From Achromobacter aegrifaciens (GTDB taxonomy: Bacteria > Pseudomonadota > Gammaproteobacteria > Burkholderiales > Burkholderiaceae_B): DNA of 64,000 nucleotides. A program made the position numbers and the translations under genes. Shown piece after piece: positions 54,686 through 62,823 of this stretch. The stretch spans positions 248,001 through 312,000 of the forward strand of contig NZ_CADIJY010000003.1 of NCBI RefSeq assembly GCF_902859735.1, read 5' to 3'. A model generated the notes under the pieces. The model was not told where the DNA came from. It saw only the letters and a program-made list of their open reading frames with translations, and did no database searches. The stretch's first letter is position 1. Each line of letters begins with the position of its first letter.

Positions 54686-55855
54686 ATGAAACTGCGTTTC
54701 CTGTTCGTCCTGGCCGCCGTTGTGCTGGCCGGCTGCGCCGCGGCCACCGACCCGCGCGGCACCAACGACCTGGGCATGGTGATAGAGCGTGCCGACGGCG
54801 CCGTCTCCATCGTCGAAACCAGCGGACAGACCCGGCTGGCGCGGGTCGAAGGGCTGGGCGACCTTTCCCATGCGCACATCGCCTATTCCCGCGATGGCCG
54901 CTACGGCTACGTCTTCGGCCGGGACGGCGGGCTGACCAAGGTGGATCTGCTGCGGAAACGCGTGGACCGTCGCAGCATCCAGTCCGGCAATGCGATCGGC
55001 GGCGCCATTTCGCAGGACGGGCGGCTGATCGTGGTGCAGAACTACACGCCCGGCGGCATCAAGGTCTTCGACGCTGTGACCTTGCGCCAGATCAGCGAAG
55101 TGCCCGCCGAGTATGCGCCGGGCAGGCGCTCCAAGGTCGTCGGCCTGGCGGACCTGCCTGGACAGAAGTTCGCCTACGCGCTGTTCGACGCGGGCGAGAT
55201 CTGGATCACGGATCTGTCGGACCCCGCCCGGCCGTCCACACAACGCCACAAGGCCGGTCGCCAGCCCTACGACGCGCTGGTCACCCCGGACGGCCGCTAT
55301 TACATCGCCGGGTTGTTCGGCGAGGATGCGCTGGCCATGATGGACCTCTGGCATCCGGAGGCCGGCGTGCGCAAGATCCTGCAGGGCTATGGGCGCGGCG
55401 AGGAAGCGTTGCCGGTCTACAAGATGCCCCACCTGCGAGGCTGGAGCGCGGCGGGCGGACGCCTGTTCCTGCCCGCCATCGGCAGGCACGAGGTGCTGGT
55501 GGTGGATACCGCCACCTGGCAGGAGACCGGCCGCATCGCCACGCTGGGCCAGCCGGTGTTCGTCATGGCGCAGCCCGATGGCCGCCGCGTCTGGGTCAAC
55601 TTTGCGGTGCCGGACAACGGCCAGGTACAGGTCATCGACACCGAAACCCTGGCCGTGGTCCGGACGCTGGCACCTGGCCGCGGCGTGTTGCACATGGAAT
55701 TCACGCCGCGAGGAGAGGCGGTATGGCTGTCGGCGCGCGACGATGACCGGGTGGTGGTGTATGACACCCGGACGCTGCAACGCGGCGCCACGCTGGACAT
55801 TCCCAAGCCCAGCGGCATTTTCTTCACCAACAGGAGCGGCCGCATTGGCTTCTGA
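54686..55855 (+). CDS. nirF: NirF, heme d1 biosynthesis lipoprotein
   Basis: 389 residues from ATG 54686, seven bases after GAGGAAT. Signal peptide with lipobox VLAGC. The mature protein is a beta-propeller akin to the d1 domain of NirS and NirN (YSRDGRYGYVFGRDGGLTKVDLL; HEVLVVDTATWQETGRI; PKPSGIFFTNRSGRIGF at the end). NirF acts in the periplasm at a late step of heme d1 synthesis. nirDL overlaps its 3' end. Confidence 0.9.
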   Translation: MKLRFLFVLAAVVLAGCAAATDPRGTNDLGMVIERADGAVSIVETSGQTRLARVEGLGDLSHAHIAYSRDGRYGYVFGRDGGLTKVDLLRKRVDRRSIQSGNAIGGAISQDGRLIVVQNYTPGGIKVFDAVTLRQISEVPAEYAPGRRSKVVGLADLPGQKFAYALFDAGEIWITDLSDPARPSTQRHKAGRQPYDALVTPDGRYYIAGLFGEDALAMMDLWHPEAGVRKILQGYGRGEEALPVYKMPHLRGWSAAGGRLFLPAIGRHEVLVVDTATWQETGRIATLGQPVFVMAQPDGRRVWVNFAVPDNGQVQVIDTETLAVVRTLAPGRGVLHMEFTPRGEAVWLSARDDDRVVVYDTRTLQRGATLDIPKPSGIFFTNRSGRIGF

Positions 55856-56843
55856 ACTGTCCGATTCCGATCTGCGTCTGCTCGATGGCTGGCAGCGGGA
55901 CTTTCCGCTGGTCTCGCGGCCCTATGCCTTGCTGGCCGAGCGCGTCGGCCTGGATGAAGACACGGTGCTGGCGCGCTTTCAGCGGTGGCAGCGCGAGGGG
56001 CTCGTGAGCCGTGTCGGTCCGGTGCTGCACCAGTCCTGCTTTGCCAGCGCGCTGGTCGGCATGCACGTGCCGTCCGCCCGCCTGGATCAGGTTGCCGCCT
56101 ACGTCAGCAGCCTGCCACAGGTCAATCACAACTACGAGCGCGAACATGCCTTGAACTTGTGGTTCGTCGCCGCCTGCCGCAAGCCTGGCGCGTTGGCGCG
56201 CTTGCTGGCGCGGATCGCACAGGCCTCCGGCTGCGAGCCGCTGGCCTTGCCCATGGAGGCCGAGTACCACATCGACCTGGGTTTCAGTCTGAGCGCGCCA
56301 CAACAACGCACGACGCCGCAGCGCAGCGGCGGACGAGCCGTGCTGCCACCCGCCGGCAGCGCGCAAGAGACCTTGCTCCATGCCGTGCAGGATGGGTTGG
56401 ACCTTTGCGCGCACCCCTATCGCCGGTTGGGACTACTTGCGGGGCTGGATGAGGACGAGACGCTGCACCTGCTGGAGCGCTGGCAGCGCGCAGGCCTGTT
56501 CCGCCGTTTCGGCGTGGTGCTGAGACATCGCCAGCTGGGCTTTCGCGCCAATGCGATGTGCGTCTGGAACGTGGACGACACGCGGGTGGATGCGCTGGGG
56601 CAGCGGCTTGGCGCCGAGCCCGGCGTCACGCTTTGCTACCGGCGCACGCGGCGCTTGCCGCAATGGCCCTACAACCTCTTCTGCATGATCCACGGCAAGG
56701 AGCGGAAAGCGGTGCAGGCGCTGCGCAATGCCATCGCCGGCCGTCTTGGACTTGATGCCTGGCCGCATGCGGTGCTGTTCTCGACCAGATGTTTCAAGCA
56801 GCGCGGTGCGAGGTTCGTGCCGGAAGAGGCGACGCATGGTTAG
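55845..56843 (+). CDS. nirDL: NirD-NirL fusion, siroheme decarboxylase subunit
   Basis: 332 residues from TTG 55845, which is eight bases after AGGAG (55832-55836) and overlaps the nirF stop by 11 bases. Two Lrp/AsnC-like halves are joined: the first, residues about 1-160, has REGLVSRVGPVLHQ and NHNYEREHALNLWFV; the second, about 175-332, has RAGLFRRFGVVLRHRQLG and CYRRTRRLPQWPYNLFCMIHG. In Pseudomonas these are separate nirD and nirL genes; fusion is known in some denitrifiers. It converts siroheme to didecarboxysiroheme with NirG and NirH. Confidence 0.88.
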   Translation: MASELSDSDLRLLDGWQRDFPLVSRPYALLAERVGLDEDTVLARFQRWQREGLVSRVGPVLHQSCFASALVGMHVPSARLDQVAAYVSSLPQVNHNYEREHALNLWFVAACRKPGALARLLARIAQASGCEPLALPMEAEYHIDLGFSLSAPQQRTTPQRSGGRAVLPPAGSAQETLLHAVQDGLDLCAHPYRRLGLLAGLDEDETLHLLERWQRAGLFRRFGVVLRHRQLGFRANAMCVWNVDDTRVDALGQRLGAEPGVTLCYRRTRRLPQWPYNLFCMIHGKERKAVQALRNAIAGRLGLDAWPHAVLFSTRCFKQRGARFVPEEATHG

Positions 56844-57321
56844 GTCCAAGGACATTGCCGCGGGCATGCCGCTGGGCTTGGACGCTGCCGACCGCAAGCT
56901 GATCAACCGCCTGCAGGGCGGCTTTCCGATCAGCCCGCGTCCGTTCGCGGACGTCGCGCGGGCGCTGGGGCTGGACGAAGACGCCGTGATCGCGCGGGTA
57001 GCCCGCTTGCGCGAGTGCGGCGCGCTGAGCCGTTTCGGCCCGTTGTTCCAGATCGAGCGCGCCGGCGGCGCGTACTGCCTGGCGGCGATGGCCGTGCCGC
57101 AGGCGCAATGGGAGCGGGTCGTGGCCCTGGTCAACCGCCGGGTCGAAGTGGCGCACAACTACCGCCGCGAGCATGCGTTGAACATGTGGTTCGTGCTGGC
57201 GGCGGCTGATCCCGCCGAAGTTGCCGCCTGTTTGCGCGCCATTGAGCAGGAGACGGGCCTGCCCGTGCTGGCGTTTCCGAAGGAGCGCGAGTACTTCCTT
57301 GAAATGAAGCTGGAGGTCTGA
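56836..57321 (+). CDS. nirG: NirG-like siroheme decarboxylase subunit
   Basis: 161 residues from ATG 56836 (overlapping the nirDL stop by eight bases, after GAAGAGG). AsnC-type helix-turn-helix half (LINRLQGGFPISPRPFADVARALG) and the ECGALSRFGPLFQIE and HNYRREHALNMWFV blocks shared with NirD. It works with NirDL and NirH in siroheme decarboxylation. No DNA-binding role is implied despite the fold. Confidence 0.87.
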   Translation: MVRSKDIAAGMPLGLDAADRKLINRLQGGFPISPRPFADVARALGLDEDAVIARVARLRECGALSRFGPLFQIERAGGAYCLAAMAVPQAQWERVVALVNRRVEVAHNYRREHALNMWFVLAAADPAEVAACLRAIEQETGLPVLAFPKEREYFLEMKLEV

Positions 57322-57322
57322 G

Positions 57323-57841
57323 ATGGACGCAGCCGGCCTGACTCCGTTCGAACTGTCCCTGGTCCGCGCCACGCAGGAGGGGCTGCCGATCCGGCGGGAT
57401 CCATACCGGGCCGTGGCCGCGCGGCTGGGCGTCACCGAAGCCGAGGTGATGGCGCAGTTGCGCGACATGCTCGCGCGCGGCGTGATACGGCGCATCGGCG
57501 TGGTACCCAACCACTACGCGCTCGGATTCGTGGCCAACGCCATGTCGGTCTGGGACGTGGAAGACGGTCAGGCCGACGCTGTGGGAGCCTGGTTGGGTCA
57601 GCGCGCGGACGTGAGCCATTGCTACCGGCGTCCCCGGCATCCGCCGCTGTGGCGCTACAACCTCTACGCCATGCTGCACGGGACCGATCGCGCGGCGGTG
57701 CTGGCGCGCATCGATGACGTCGCCGAGGCTTTGCACGTGCGCTTTCCGGACGCCCTGCGTGCGCACGACGCGCTGTTTTCCTCGGCAATCCTGAAAAAGA
57801 CTGGCCTGCGCCTGAAAGAAGGCCAGGGGCCGGCAGCATAG
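57323..57841 (+). CDS. nirH: NirH-like siroheme decarboxylase subunit
   Basis: 172 residues, starting one base after the nirG stop. Pattern ARGVIRRIGVVPNHYALGFVANAMSVWDV and HCYRRPRHPPLWRYNLYAMLHG correspond to the NirL/NirH half. The two His/Tyr-rich loops line the siroheme pocket in this family. NirJ follows 13 bases later. Confidence 0.87.
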   Translation: MDAAGLTPFELSLVRATQEGLPIRRDPYRAVAARLGVTEAEVMAQLRDMLARGVIRRIGVVPNHYALGFVANAMSVWDVEDGQADAVGAWLGQRADVSHCYRRPRHPPLWRYNLYAMLHGTDRAAVLARIDDVAEALHVRFPDALRAHDALFSSAILKKTGLRLKEGQGPAA

Positions 57842-57854
57842 CGAGGAATTCCGC

Positions 57855-58994
57855 ATGTTCCGCATCTCTGCCTTCGTGTCTGAACTGCTGCGTCCCACGC
57901 CGCTTGCGCCGCGCCGTGGGGCGGCCGGACCCGTGGTGATCTGGAACCTGATCCGGCGCTGCAACCTGCATTGCCGGCATTGCTACTCCGCTTCGGTCGA
58001 CAAGGATTTCGCCGGCGAATTGGACTACGCCGAGGTCTGCGCAGTCATGGACGATCTGCATGCCTACGGTGTGAGGGCGCTGATCCTGTCTGGCGGCGAA
58101 CCGCTGTTGCGGCCGGACATTTTCGATATTGCGCGCCGGGCCAAGGCCATGGGCTTCTACGTGGGCCTGTCGTCCAACGGCACCCTGATAGACCGGCGCA
58201 ACATCGAGTCCATCGCCGGTTGCGGCTTCGACTATGTAGGTATTTCGCTGGACGGCCTGGGCGCGACGCACGACCGCTTCCGGGGCGAGGCGGGCGCGTT
58301 CGATGCCTCGCTGGCAGGCATCCGGCTGTGCAGGGACCGCGGCCTTAAGGTCGGCATCCGCTACACCCTGACCCAGGGCAACGCCGACGATCTTCCCGGG
58401 CTGCTGGCATTGCTGGACGCCGAGAATGTCGACCGCTTCTACTTTTCACACTTGAACTACGCCGGCCGCGGCGGCCGCAACCGGGGCGAGGACAGCCATC
58501 ACCGCATGACGCGCGCGGCCATGGAGCGGATCTTCGAAACCTGCCTGGAACAAGCCGCGGCCGGCAGACCGCGTGAGTTCACGTCCGGCAACAACGATGC
58601 CGACGGCGTGTTCTTCCTGCACTGGGTGCGTCGCCGGTTCCCGCAGAGCGCGCCGCATATCGAGGCCAGGCTGCGCCTGTGGGGCGGCAACGCCAGCGGC
58701 ATGAACGTCGCGAACATCGACAATCGCGGCAATGTCCATGCCGACACCATGTGGTGGCACTACACTCTGGGAAATGTGCGCTTGCGGCCCTTTTCGGAGA
58801 TCTGGTCGGATCCCGCCGAACCCTTGCTCAAGCTGCTGCGGCTGCGGCCGCGGCCCGTCAAGGGACGCTGCGCCAGCTGCGCCCACCTGGACATCTGCAA
58901 CGGCAACACCCGCATCCGTGCGCAGAAGCAGTCGGGCGACCTCTGGGCCGAGGATCCCGGCTGTTATCTGACCGAAGACGAGACAGGAGTGTGA
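57855..58994 (+). CDS. nirJ: NirJ, radical SAM enzyme of heme d1 synthesis
   Basis: 379 residues. The [4Fe-4S] motif CxxxCxxC (Cys36, Cys40, Cys43, in RRCNLHCRHCYS) is in the N-terminal barrel, with SGGEPLLRPDIF following. A C-terminal SPASM-like cluster is indicated by GRCASCAHLDICNGN and DPGCYL. NirJ removes two propionates from didecarboxysiroheme to give oxo groups. The 3' neighbour begins at once. Confidence 0.92.
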   Translation: MFRISAFVSELLRPTPLAPRRGAAGPVVIWNLIRRCNLHCRHCYSASVDKDFAGELDYAEVCAVMDDLHAYGVRALILSGGEPLLRPDIFDIARRAKAMGFYVGLSSNGTLIDRRNIESIAGCGFDYVGISLDGLGATHDRFRGEAGAFDASLAGIRLCRDRGLKVGIRYTLTQGNADDLPGLLALLDAENVDRFYFSHLNYAGRGGRNRGEDSHHRMTRAAMERIFETCLEQAAAGRPREFTSGNNDADGVFFLHWVRRRFPQSAPHIEARLRLWGGNASGMNVANIDNRGNVHADTMWWHYTLGNVRLRPFSEIWSDPAEPLLKLLRLRPRPVKGRCASCAHLDICNGNTRIRAQKQSGDLWAEDPGCYLTEDETGV

Positions 58995-59624
58995 ATGGAA
59001 TTCCCGCCCAACCCGGTGGATGCAGAAGACGCGCCGCTGCAGCGCGCCTGGCAGCTGTTCGATGAGTACAACCGGCGCGATCCCAATCTGGTCGCCTGGA
59101 ATGGCGCGATGCAGCCGCGCGAATGGCTGCACGCCCAATTCCTCCACGCCTGGGTGACGAAGCTGGCCCCGCAGGCCGGCTCTGCCTTGCGGCTGGCCGC
59201 CCGCTGCCAGCACATCGGCCGCTGGGAGGTCCCGCGCGAGGCCTGTCCGGCCGGCAGGGCTGGCTATCTGCAATGGCGCAATACGCTCAAGGAGCATCAC
59301 GCGGACGTCGCCGCAAGGCTGTTAGCCAGCGCAGGCCATGACGCGCAAACCATGCAGGCGGTGCTGAAGATCGTGCGCAAGCAGGGCATCAAGCGCGATG
59401 CCGACGTCCAATGCATGGAGAACGCGCTGTGCCTGGTGTTTTTGGAGCACCAGTACGAGGAATTCTGCGAACGCTATCCGGACAAGGTCGTCGCGGTGTT
59501 GCAGAAGACCTGGCACAAGATGGACGAAGCCGGCAGGCAGGCGGCTGCGTCGCTGTCCTTCAGCGAGCGGGGCCAGGCTTATCTGGCGGCTGCGCTGGCG
59601 GGTGGCGAGGAAGCGGGGACCTGA
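58995..59624 (+). CDS. DUF4202-family protein
   Basis: 209 residues starting directly after the nirJ stop. The pattern RWEVPREACPAGRAGYLQWRNTLKEHHAD and CLVFLEHQYEEFCERYPDKVVAVLQKTWHKMDEAGR are those of DUF4202, a cytosolic all-helical family with conserved His and Glu/Asp of HD-like appearance. It often accompanies sulfur and nitrogen oxide genes. Its last position in the nir operon suggests an accessory, unassigned role. Confidence 0.78.
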   Translation: MEFPPNPVDAEDAPLQRAWQLFDEYNRRDPNLVAWNGAMQPREWLHAQFLHAWVTKLAPQAGSALRLAARCQHIGRWEVPREACPAGRAGYLQWRNTLKEHHADVAARLLASAGHDAQTMQAVLKIVRKQGIKRDADVQCMENALCLVFLEHQYEEFCERYPDKVVAVLQKTWHKMDEAGRQAAASLSFSERGQAYLAAALAGGEEAGT

Positions 59625-59659
59625 CTTCCTGATCGCGGCGCTGCTCCGGGGCCGGACGT

Positions 59660-60652
59660 TCACAGGACGTTGCATGCCACGCCGCAAGCCGATATTCGTC
59701 GCGCCAGCAGCTTCGCGTCATGCGCGGTTCCCAGCAGCAGGACGGCGCGCTGGCCCGCCTGCACCTGGCGGGCCAGCCAGTCCAGTCCCTCGCCTGCGGC
59801 CACGGCCGGATCAGGCTGCAGGCCCGGGCCTTTCAGCTCGATTCTCGCCGCGTCCCGCCGTGCCTTGTCCAATATGGCCGGATTGACCGCCGGCACGTGC
59901 GCGACCAGGTCGGCCTGGTTCAGCAGGCGCAAGGCGCGCAGGGTCAACAGATCGGCGGGGCCGTCGGCGGCTGCCAGTATCGTCGCGCTGCCTGTGCGGG
60001 GCAGGGTATCGGCCTGCATCGCGGCTTCGAGGGCCAGACCGGCCTGCCTGCCGTCGCCGGCCGCCAGCAACGAGGGCAGCGGGCCGTCCAGCATCCAGTC
60101 GTAGAAGTCGCGACGTTGCTCCAGGTCGCGGAAGCGCGCAACGATGCGGTTGCGATAGCGTGCCGCGAGCCGCGCCAGATCTCCCGTGCTTTCGTCGAGC
60201 AAGGCTTCGAGCCGTTCGCGGATGCGCCGCGCCAGCACGGGCGCACAGCCTCCTGAAGAAATCGCCACCACCAGCGGAGAACGGTCCAGGATGGCGGGCA
60301 CTTGTATCGTCGAAAGAACGGGATCGTCGACCACGTTGCAGGGAATGCGGCGCGCAAGCGCCGCCGCGGCAACCGCCTGGTTCGTGCCGCCGTGATCGGT
60401 CGCGGCCACCGCCAGCCAGGCGCCGTCCAGGCAGGCCGGCGAGAAGACGTCCGGCATATGCTGGAACTGGTCCTGGTCCGCGGCTGCGCGCAGCCAGGGC
60501 GTCAGGGCCGGCGCCGCCACGGCAACGGCGGCGCCGGCCCTGAGCAGCAGCCTGATCTTGCGTTCGGCCACGGCCCCGCCGCCCACCACGACCACCCGCC
60601 GGCCGGCCAGGTTGAAGTACACCGGGAAGAGCATCGCGGATGGCGCGTTCAT
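59660..60652 (-). CDS. CysG-like precorrin-2 dehydrogenase/sirohydrochlorin ferrochelatase with decayed C-terminal methyltransferase
   Basis: 330 residues, against about 460 for full CysG. Residues 1-215 match the bifunctional dehydrogenase-ferrochelatase: NAD motif VVVGGGAVAERK (22-32), NVVDD (Asp109-110) and ISSGGCAPVLARRIRERLE. From about 221 a shortened methyltransferase half aligns with CysG (LTLRALRLLNQADLV against LTLKGLQQIQQADVV), but the SAM-binding GAGPGD is replaced by AAADGPAD and the GGDPF segment is lost. It makes siroheme for NirDLGH; methylation is presumably done by nirE. Third gene of the nirN operon, convergent with DUF4202. Confidence 0.85.
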   Translation of the reverse strand: MNAPSAMLFPVYFNLAGRRVVVVGGGAVAERKIRLLLRAGAAVAVAAPALTPWLRAAADQDQFQHMPDVFSPACLDGAWLAVAATDHGGTNQAVAAAALARRIPCNVVDDPVLSTIQVPAILDRSPLVVAISSGGCAPVLARRIRERLEALLDESTGDLARLAARYRNRIVARFRDLEQRRDFYDWMLDGPLPSLLAAGDGRQAGLALEAAMQADTLPRTGSATILAAADGPADLLTLRALRLLNQADLVAHVPAVNPAILDKARRDAARIELKGPGLQPDPAVAAGEGLDWLARQVQAGQRAVLLLGTAHDAKLLARRISACGVACNVL

Positions 60653-60666
60653 GGCGGCCTGCTCCC

Positions 60667-61014
60667 TTACTTGCGGCTGGAGAAGTACTGGGCCAGTTCC
60701 TGGATGGCTTCGGGGCTCAAGGGCTCGGCCATCGAACTCATGACCGGGTCATTGCGCTCCCGGGTCTTGAAGGCATTGAGCTGTTTGACCAGGTACTCCA
60801 TCTTCTGCCCTGCAAGATTGGGGTACAGGCCGACGGCGCTGATGCCGTCCGCGCCATGGCAGGAGGCGCATAGCGGCAGCATGGCGGAGACGCGGGGCGA
60901 GAGCGTGTCGGGATTGCCGCCGGCGACCAGGGCGGGCTGCCCGTCGGCGGCCAGCGCGTGCGCGGCGGCCTGGGACAGCAGCAGTGCCGTGAGTATGCGG
61001 AATAGCGTTTTCAT
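60667..61014 (-). CDS. Class I cytochrome c (c551/c553-like)
   Basis: 115 residues. Signal peptide up to about residue 23 (AAAHALAADG). Heme motif CASCH (Cys49, Cys52, His53), then GLYPNLAGQKMEYLVKQLNAFKTRERNDPVMSSMAEPLSPE, where Met92 or Met95 is the axial ligand. Periplasmic electron carrier, possibly donating to or accepting from NirN. It lies 16 bases downstream of nirN and 14 bases upstream of the cysG-like gene. Confidence 0.88.
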   Translation of the reverse strand: MKTLFRILTALLLSQAAAHALAADGQPALVAGGNPDTLSPRVSAMLPLCASCHGADGISAVGLYPNLAGQKMEYLVKQLNAFKTRERNDPVMSSMAEPLSPEAIQELAQYFSSRK

Positions 61015-61030
61015 ATGTGGGTTCCTCGGC

Positions 61031-62590
61031 TCAGAATTTGCGCGTTTCGGACAGGCCGATGGTCAGCCAGCGGGTGCGGGCGCGGGAAAAAATGCCCGAG
61101 GGGCTTTCCATCTTGTGCTCCGCCACCAGCTCCAGGGTCTTGCTGTCGTAGATCTTGATGCGGTCGCCCCAGTAGCCCGAGCTGACATAGAGGTAATTGC
61201 CGGTGCGGTTGTAGTCGGGGAAGAAGGCATGCCCGCCCACGTCCAGCGTCTTGGCCACTTCCAGCGTGTTCTTGTCGATCAGCTGGATCCAGGCCGCGCG
61301 CTTGTCCTTGTCGACGATGTCCACCGCCACGTAGGGCGCGTTCGGATGCGCGGCGGGCGATTCGGTGGCTCCGGCCACCGGGATCTGCTTGACCACGGAA
61401 AAGTCCTTGGTGTCCCAGACCGTGACCACGGAGCCCTTTGCGCAGGTGCCGATGTTGGTGCCGAAGGCCAGGAAGCGGCCGTTGACTTCGGTCACCGCGC
61501 CCGATCCGACGTGAGGCTGGCAGCCGGCGGGTATGTCGCGCACCACCTTGTCGTCCTTGAAGTCGATCGCGACGATCTTGTTGTCGTCATAGGACGCGAC
61601 CATGGAGTAGCGCCCGTCGGGCGTGAGGAAGGTGTCATGCAGCATGCGGCCGACCTTGGTCAGCTTGGTCACGGGCATGTCGGGCTTGTCGGGGTCGATG
61701 ATCCAGATCTGGCCAGCCTGGCGCAGCGTCAGCGCGAACTTATTGTTGATCCGGCTGCCGATGACGGGCCCGCCGGCCGATTTGACGAACTTGCCGTCCG
61801 GATCTTCGCCCTCAAGGTCCATGTACTTGACCGGTTCCAGCGTGTCCGCCTTCAGGATGGCGACGCTCTTGGGCACGAACGAACTGATGGCCAGCCACTT
61901 GCCGTCGTTGGACAGGGCGATACCGGGGCCGGTCAGGCCGACCTTGGCCTTGCGCACGATCTGCAGCGAGTACAGGTCGATCTTGTAGACCATGCCATCG
62001 TCGCTCTTGAGCCAGGCCCAGCGTTCCGCCACGGGGCTGAAATCCATGATGTGCGGCGCCACCGGCGTGGCGACCTCGCCGACCACCTTGTTGGTCTTGC
62101 CGTCCAGGAACACGGTGCGCGCATTGTTGCCCGCGTCGCCGCGCCCATAGCGTCCGCGCGCCATGACCACCATCAGGTCGTAGACGGTGTCGATGGCGTA
62201 GGTCGGCTTGGCGGGCAGGGTGGCTTCGTCGACCACCACCTGCACGCTGGCGCGGATCTGGTCCAGCCCCCATTTGGGATCGTCCGCCGTCTGCGTCTTG
62301 ATGAGCCGGGCCAGCGCCCGGATCTCTTCGTCGGACAGGCGACCCACGAAGGGCGGCATCAGCGTGTCGGGGATGCCGGTCATGATGGTGCCGCGCAGCG
62401 CCGCCTCGCTCTGGACCAGGCGGTCGCTGGTCAGGCCCGGCGCGATGTAGCCGCCGCGGTCGGCGCCATGACAGACGGCGCAGTTCTGCTGGAACAGCTG
62501 ATTCGCCTTGAGGTACTCCCCGGTCGGCGCACTCCAGGCGGCGCCGGCCGAGACGAACAGCAAGGCCGCACTCAATAGCTTGATGTGCAT
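61031..62590 (-). CDS. nirN: NirN, cytochrome c plus d1-type propeller (dihydro-heme d1 dehydrogenase)
   Basis: 519 residues from ATG at 62588-62590 (GGGAGAGATCGAC before it). Signal peptide to Ser20; heme c motif CAVCH (Cys37, Cys40, His41); then an eight-bladed d1-type propeller with PHVGSGA and AAHPNAP carrying candidate heme d1 histidines. It lacks NirS hallmarks (GQGGGSLF, the FNVYNTQHDVY tail) and instead ends MESPSGIFSRARTRWLTIGL, so NirN rather than nitrite reductase is the better call. NirN makes the last double bond of heme d1. Confidence 0.8.
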   Translation of the reverse strand: MHIKLLSAALLFVSAGAAWSAPTGEYLKANQLFQQNCAVCHGADRGGYIAPGLTSDRLVQSEAALRGTIMTGIPDTLMPPFVGRLSDEEIRALARLIKTQTADDPKWGLDQIRASVQVVVDEATLPAKPTYAIDTVYDLMVVMARGRYGRGDAGNNARTVFLDGKTNKVVGEVATPVAPHIMDFSPVAERWAWLKSDDGMVYKIDLYSLQIVRKAKVGLTGPGIALSNDGKWLAISSFVPKSVAILKADTLEPVKYMDLEGEDPDGKFVKSAGGPVIGSRINNKFALTLRQAGQIWIIDPDKPDMPVTKLTKVGRMLHDTFLTPDGRYSMVASYDDNKIVAIDFKDDKVVRDIPAGCQPHVGSGAVTEVNGRFLAFGTNIGTCAKGSVVTVWDTKDFSVVKQIPVAGATESPAAHPNAPYVAVDIVDKDKRAAWIQLIDKNTLEVAKTLDVGGHAFFPDYNRTGNYLYVSSGYWGDRIKIYDSKTLELVAEHKMESPSGIFSRARTRWLTIGLSETRKF

Positions 62591-62706
62591 GTCGATCTCT
62601 CCCGTAAGGTTTTGCCGAAACTGCGGCACATGCACTGTGTCATCGCGGCGCCGGGCCGATAAGGCACGGCTCATGCCTGCGCAATGGTTACGGTCCAATC
62701 TGTTTT

Positions 62707-62720
62707 TTGACATAGGACAA
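62707..62720. promoter_or_regulatory. FNR/Dnr-like box between nirN and the MocR gene
   Basis: TTGAC-N4-GACAA against the consensus TTGAT-N4-ATCAA. It lies about 117 bases before nirN and 104 before the divergent regulator gene. Anaerobic or nitric-oxide control of nirN is plausible; no such box was found before nirE. Confidence 0.45.
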
Positions 62721-62823
62721 AGTGAGGCTGTGGCCAAAGCACTACCGTGATAGCAAACGGAGCGCGGCCGGCCCGCGCCGCTTCGAAAGGCCGGCGCCAT
62801 TTTTTGTCCTGTGGTTGTCCGCC

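Noticed and set aside
61031-62590. Annotation as NirS cytochrome cd1 nitrite reductase
   Set aside because: The C-terminal NirS blocks (GQGGGSLF, FNVYNTQHDVY) are absent, the chain is shorter, and the end MESPSGIF resembles NirN and NirF.
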